From Bacillota bacterium (GTDB taxonomy: Bacteria; Bacillota; Sulfobacillia; JAJYWN01), in assembly GCA_021791495.1 (NCBI GenBank), contig JAJYWN010000008.1:34307-98306 (forward strand): DNA of 64,000 bases, written 5' to 3'. Below, in pieces: positions 63,429 through 64,000 of this stretch. A model generated the notes under the pieces. It was not told the origin of the DNA, ran no database searches, and worked only from the letters and a program-made list of their open reading frames with translations. The translations under genes and the position numbers were made by a program. Numbering within the stretch: position 1 is the stretch's first letter; every line of letters begins with the position of its first letter.

Positions 63429-63847
63429 TGAAGCACGAAGCGTGGAAATCCACTGGGAACTGCGTCTACGAGACATCGTATCACATTGTATGGTAAACGA
63501 AGTACCGTCGGAAGGTGCTAACTCCACCCGTTGATGTGGCGGCAAGAGACCTGCTGCAAGAGATCTGCGCTAAGCATGGCTACGAGGTGAAAGGACTGGA
63601 GGTGATGCCCGACCACGTCCACCTGTTCATCAGCGTTCCACCGGCCAGGGCGGTAGCTACCGCCGTGAAGCTCATCAAGGGTGCTTCGGCCCGGGTGCTC
63701 TTCGTGCGCCTTCCGGGGCTCAAGAAGCGGCTATGGGGCGGGCACCTCTGGAACCCCCCGTACTACGTCGGCACGGCGGGGCATGTCAGTAGTGAAACGA
63801 TCCAGCGGTATATCGAGCGCCAAGAAAAGGTGGCGGAGGAACAGTAG
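63429..63847 (+). pseudogene. tnpA: IS200/IS605 TnpA (Y1 HUH transposase) interrupted by in-frame TAA
   Basis: VKHEAWKSTGNCVYETSYHIVW*TKYRRKVLTPPVDVAARDLLQEICAKHGYEVKGLEVMPDHVHLFISVPP...SSETIQRYIERQEK; TAA at 63494-63496, same frame continues. Confidence 0.85.
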
Positions 63848-63869
63848 CGCCTAGGAGGTGATCCGGCAG

Positions 63870-64000
63870 ATGATGCTAACCCTGAAGGCGAAGGTTGTCG
63901 CCAGTCAAGAAGCGACAGCGATTCTGCTGGACGCCATGCTCTGCGCCACCAAAGTCTACAATGGCCTCATCTGGCACCTGCGGGACGAGTTCGAGCGCAC
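63870..64000 (+). CDS. tnpB: TnpB (IS200/IS605 RNA-guided nuclease family), N-terminal fragment cut by window edge
   Basis: MMLTLKAKVVASQEATAILLDAMLCATKVYNGLIWHLRDEFER; immediately downstream of tnpA. Confidence 0.75.
   Translation, partial: MMLTLKAKVVASQEATAILLDAMLCATKVYNGLIWHLRDEFER

Overview
High-GC bacterial chromosomal window, probably a Firmicutes-like lineage judging from gene content and the order pcrA-ligA ... gatCAB ... rlmD-type methyltransferase. It is densely coding, with about 55 supportable CDSs. No rRNA, tRNA or CRISPR was recognised by eye. Core genes: pcrA, ligA, gatCAB, RumA/RlmD-type RNA methyltransferase, a MurE-like ligase, pstSCA with two pstB genes, murB, rsmD-like, ilvE and ggt. 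Accessory content: a HEPN/MNT pair beside a truncated GNAT gene, MacB/FtsX ABC genes, three HExxH putative metalloproteins (one with PA14-like modules), an ABC-2 exporter operon, two ChrA half-transporters, an orphan OadB, an alpha-oxoamine synthase, a PIN-TRAM protein with an unusual N-terminus, a pair of ~475-bp dispersed palindromic repeats, and an IS200/IS605 element at the right edge with an in-frame stop in tnpA. Most interesting leads: (1) a complete miniature transcription unit (promoter, RBS, 31-codon ORF, strong terminator with alternative pairings) directly upstream of the ABC-2 exporter, a candidate peptide-controlled attenuator or a novel small peptide; (2) an asymmetric PstB pair with complementary motif losses; (3) an HTH-coiled coil-PIN-TRAM protein; (4) the paired ~475-bp repeats with long imperfect inverted arms; (5) recurrent Gly/Ala-rich insertions in housekeeping enzymes. 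All family calls are from reading motifs; no database search was run.
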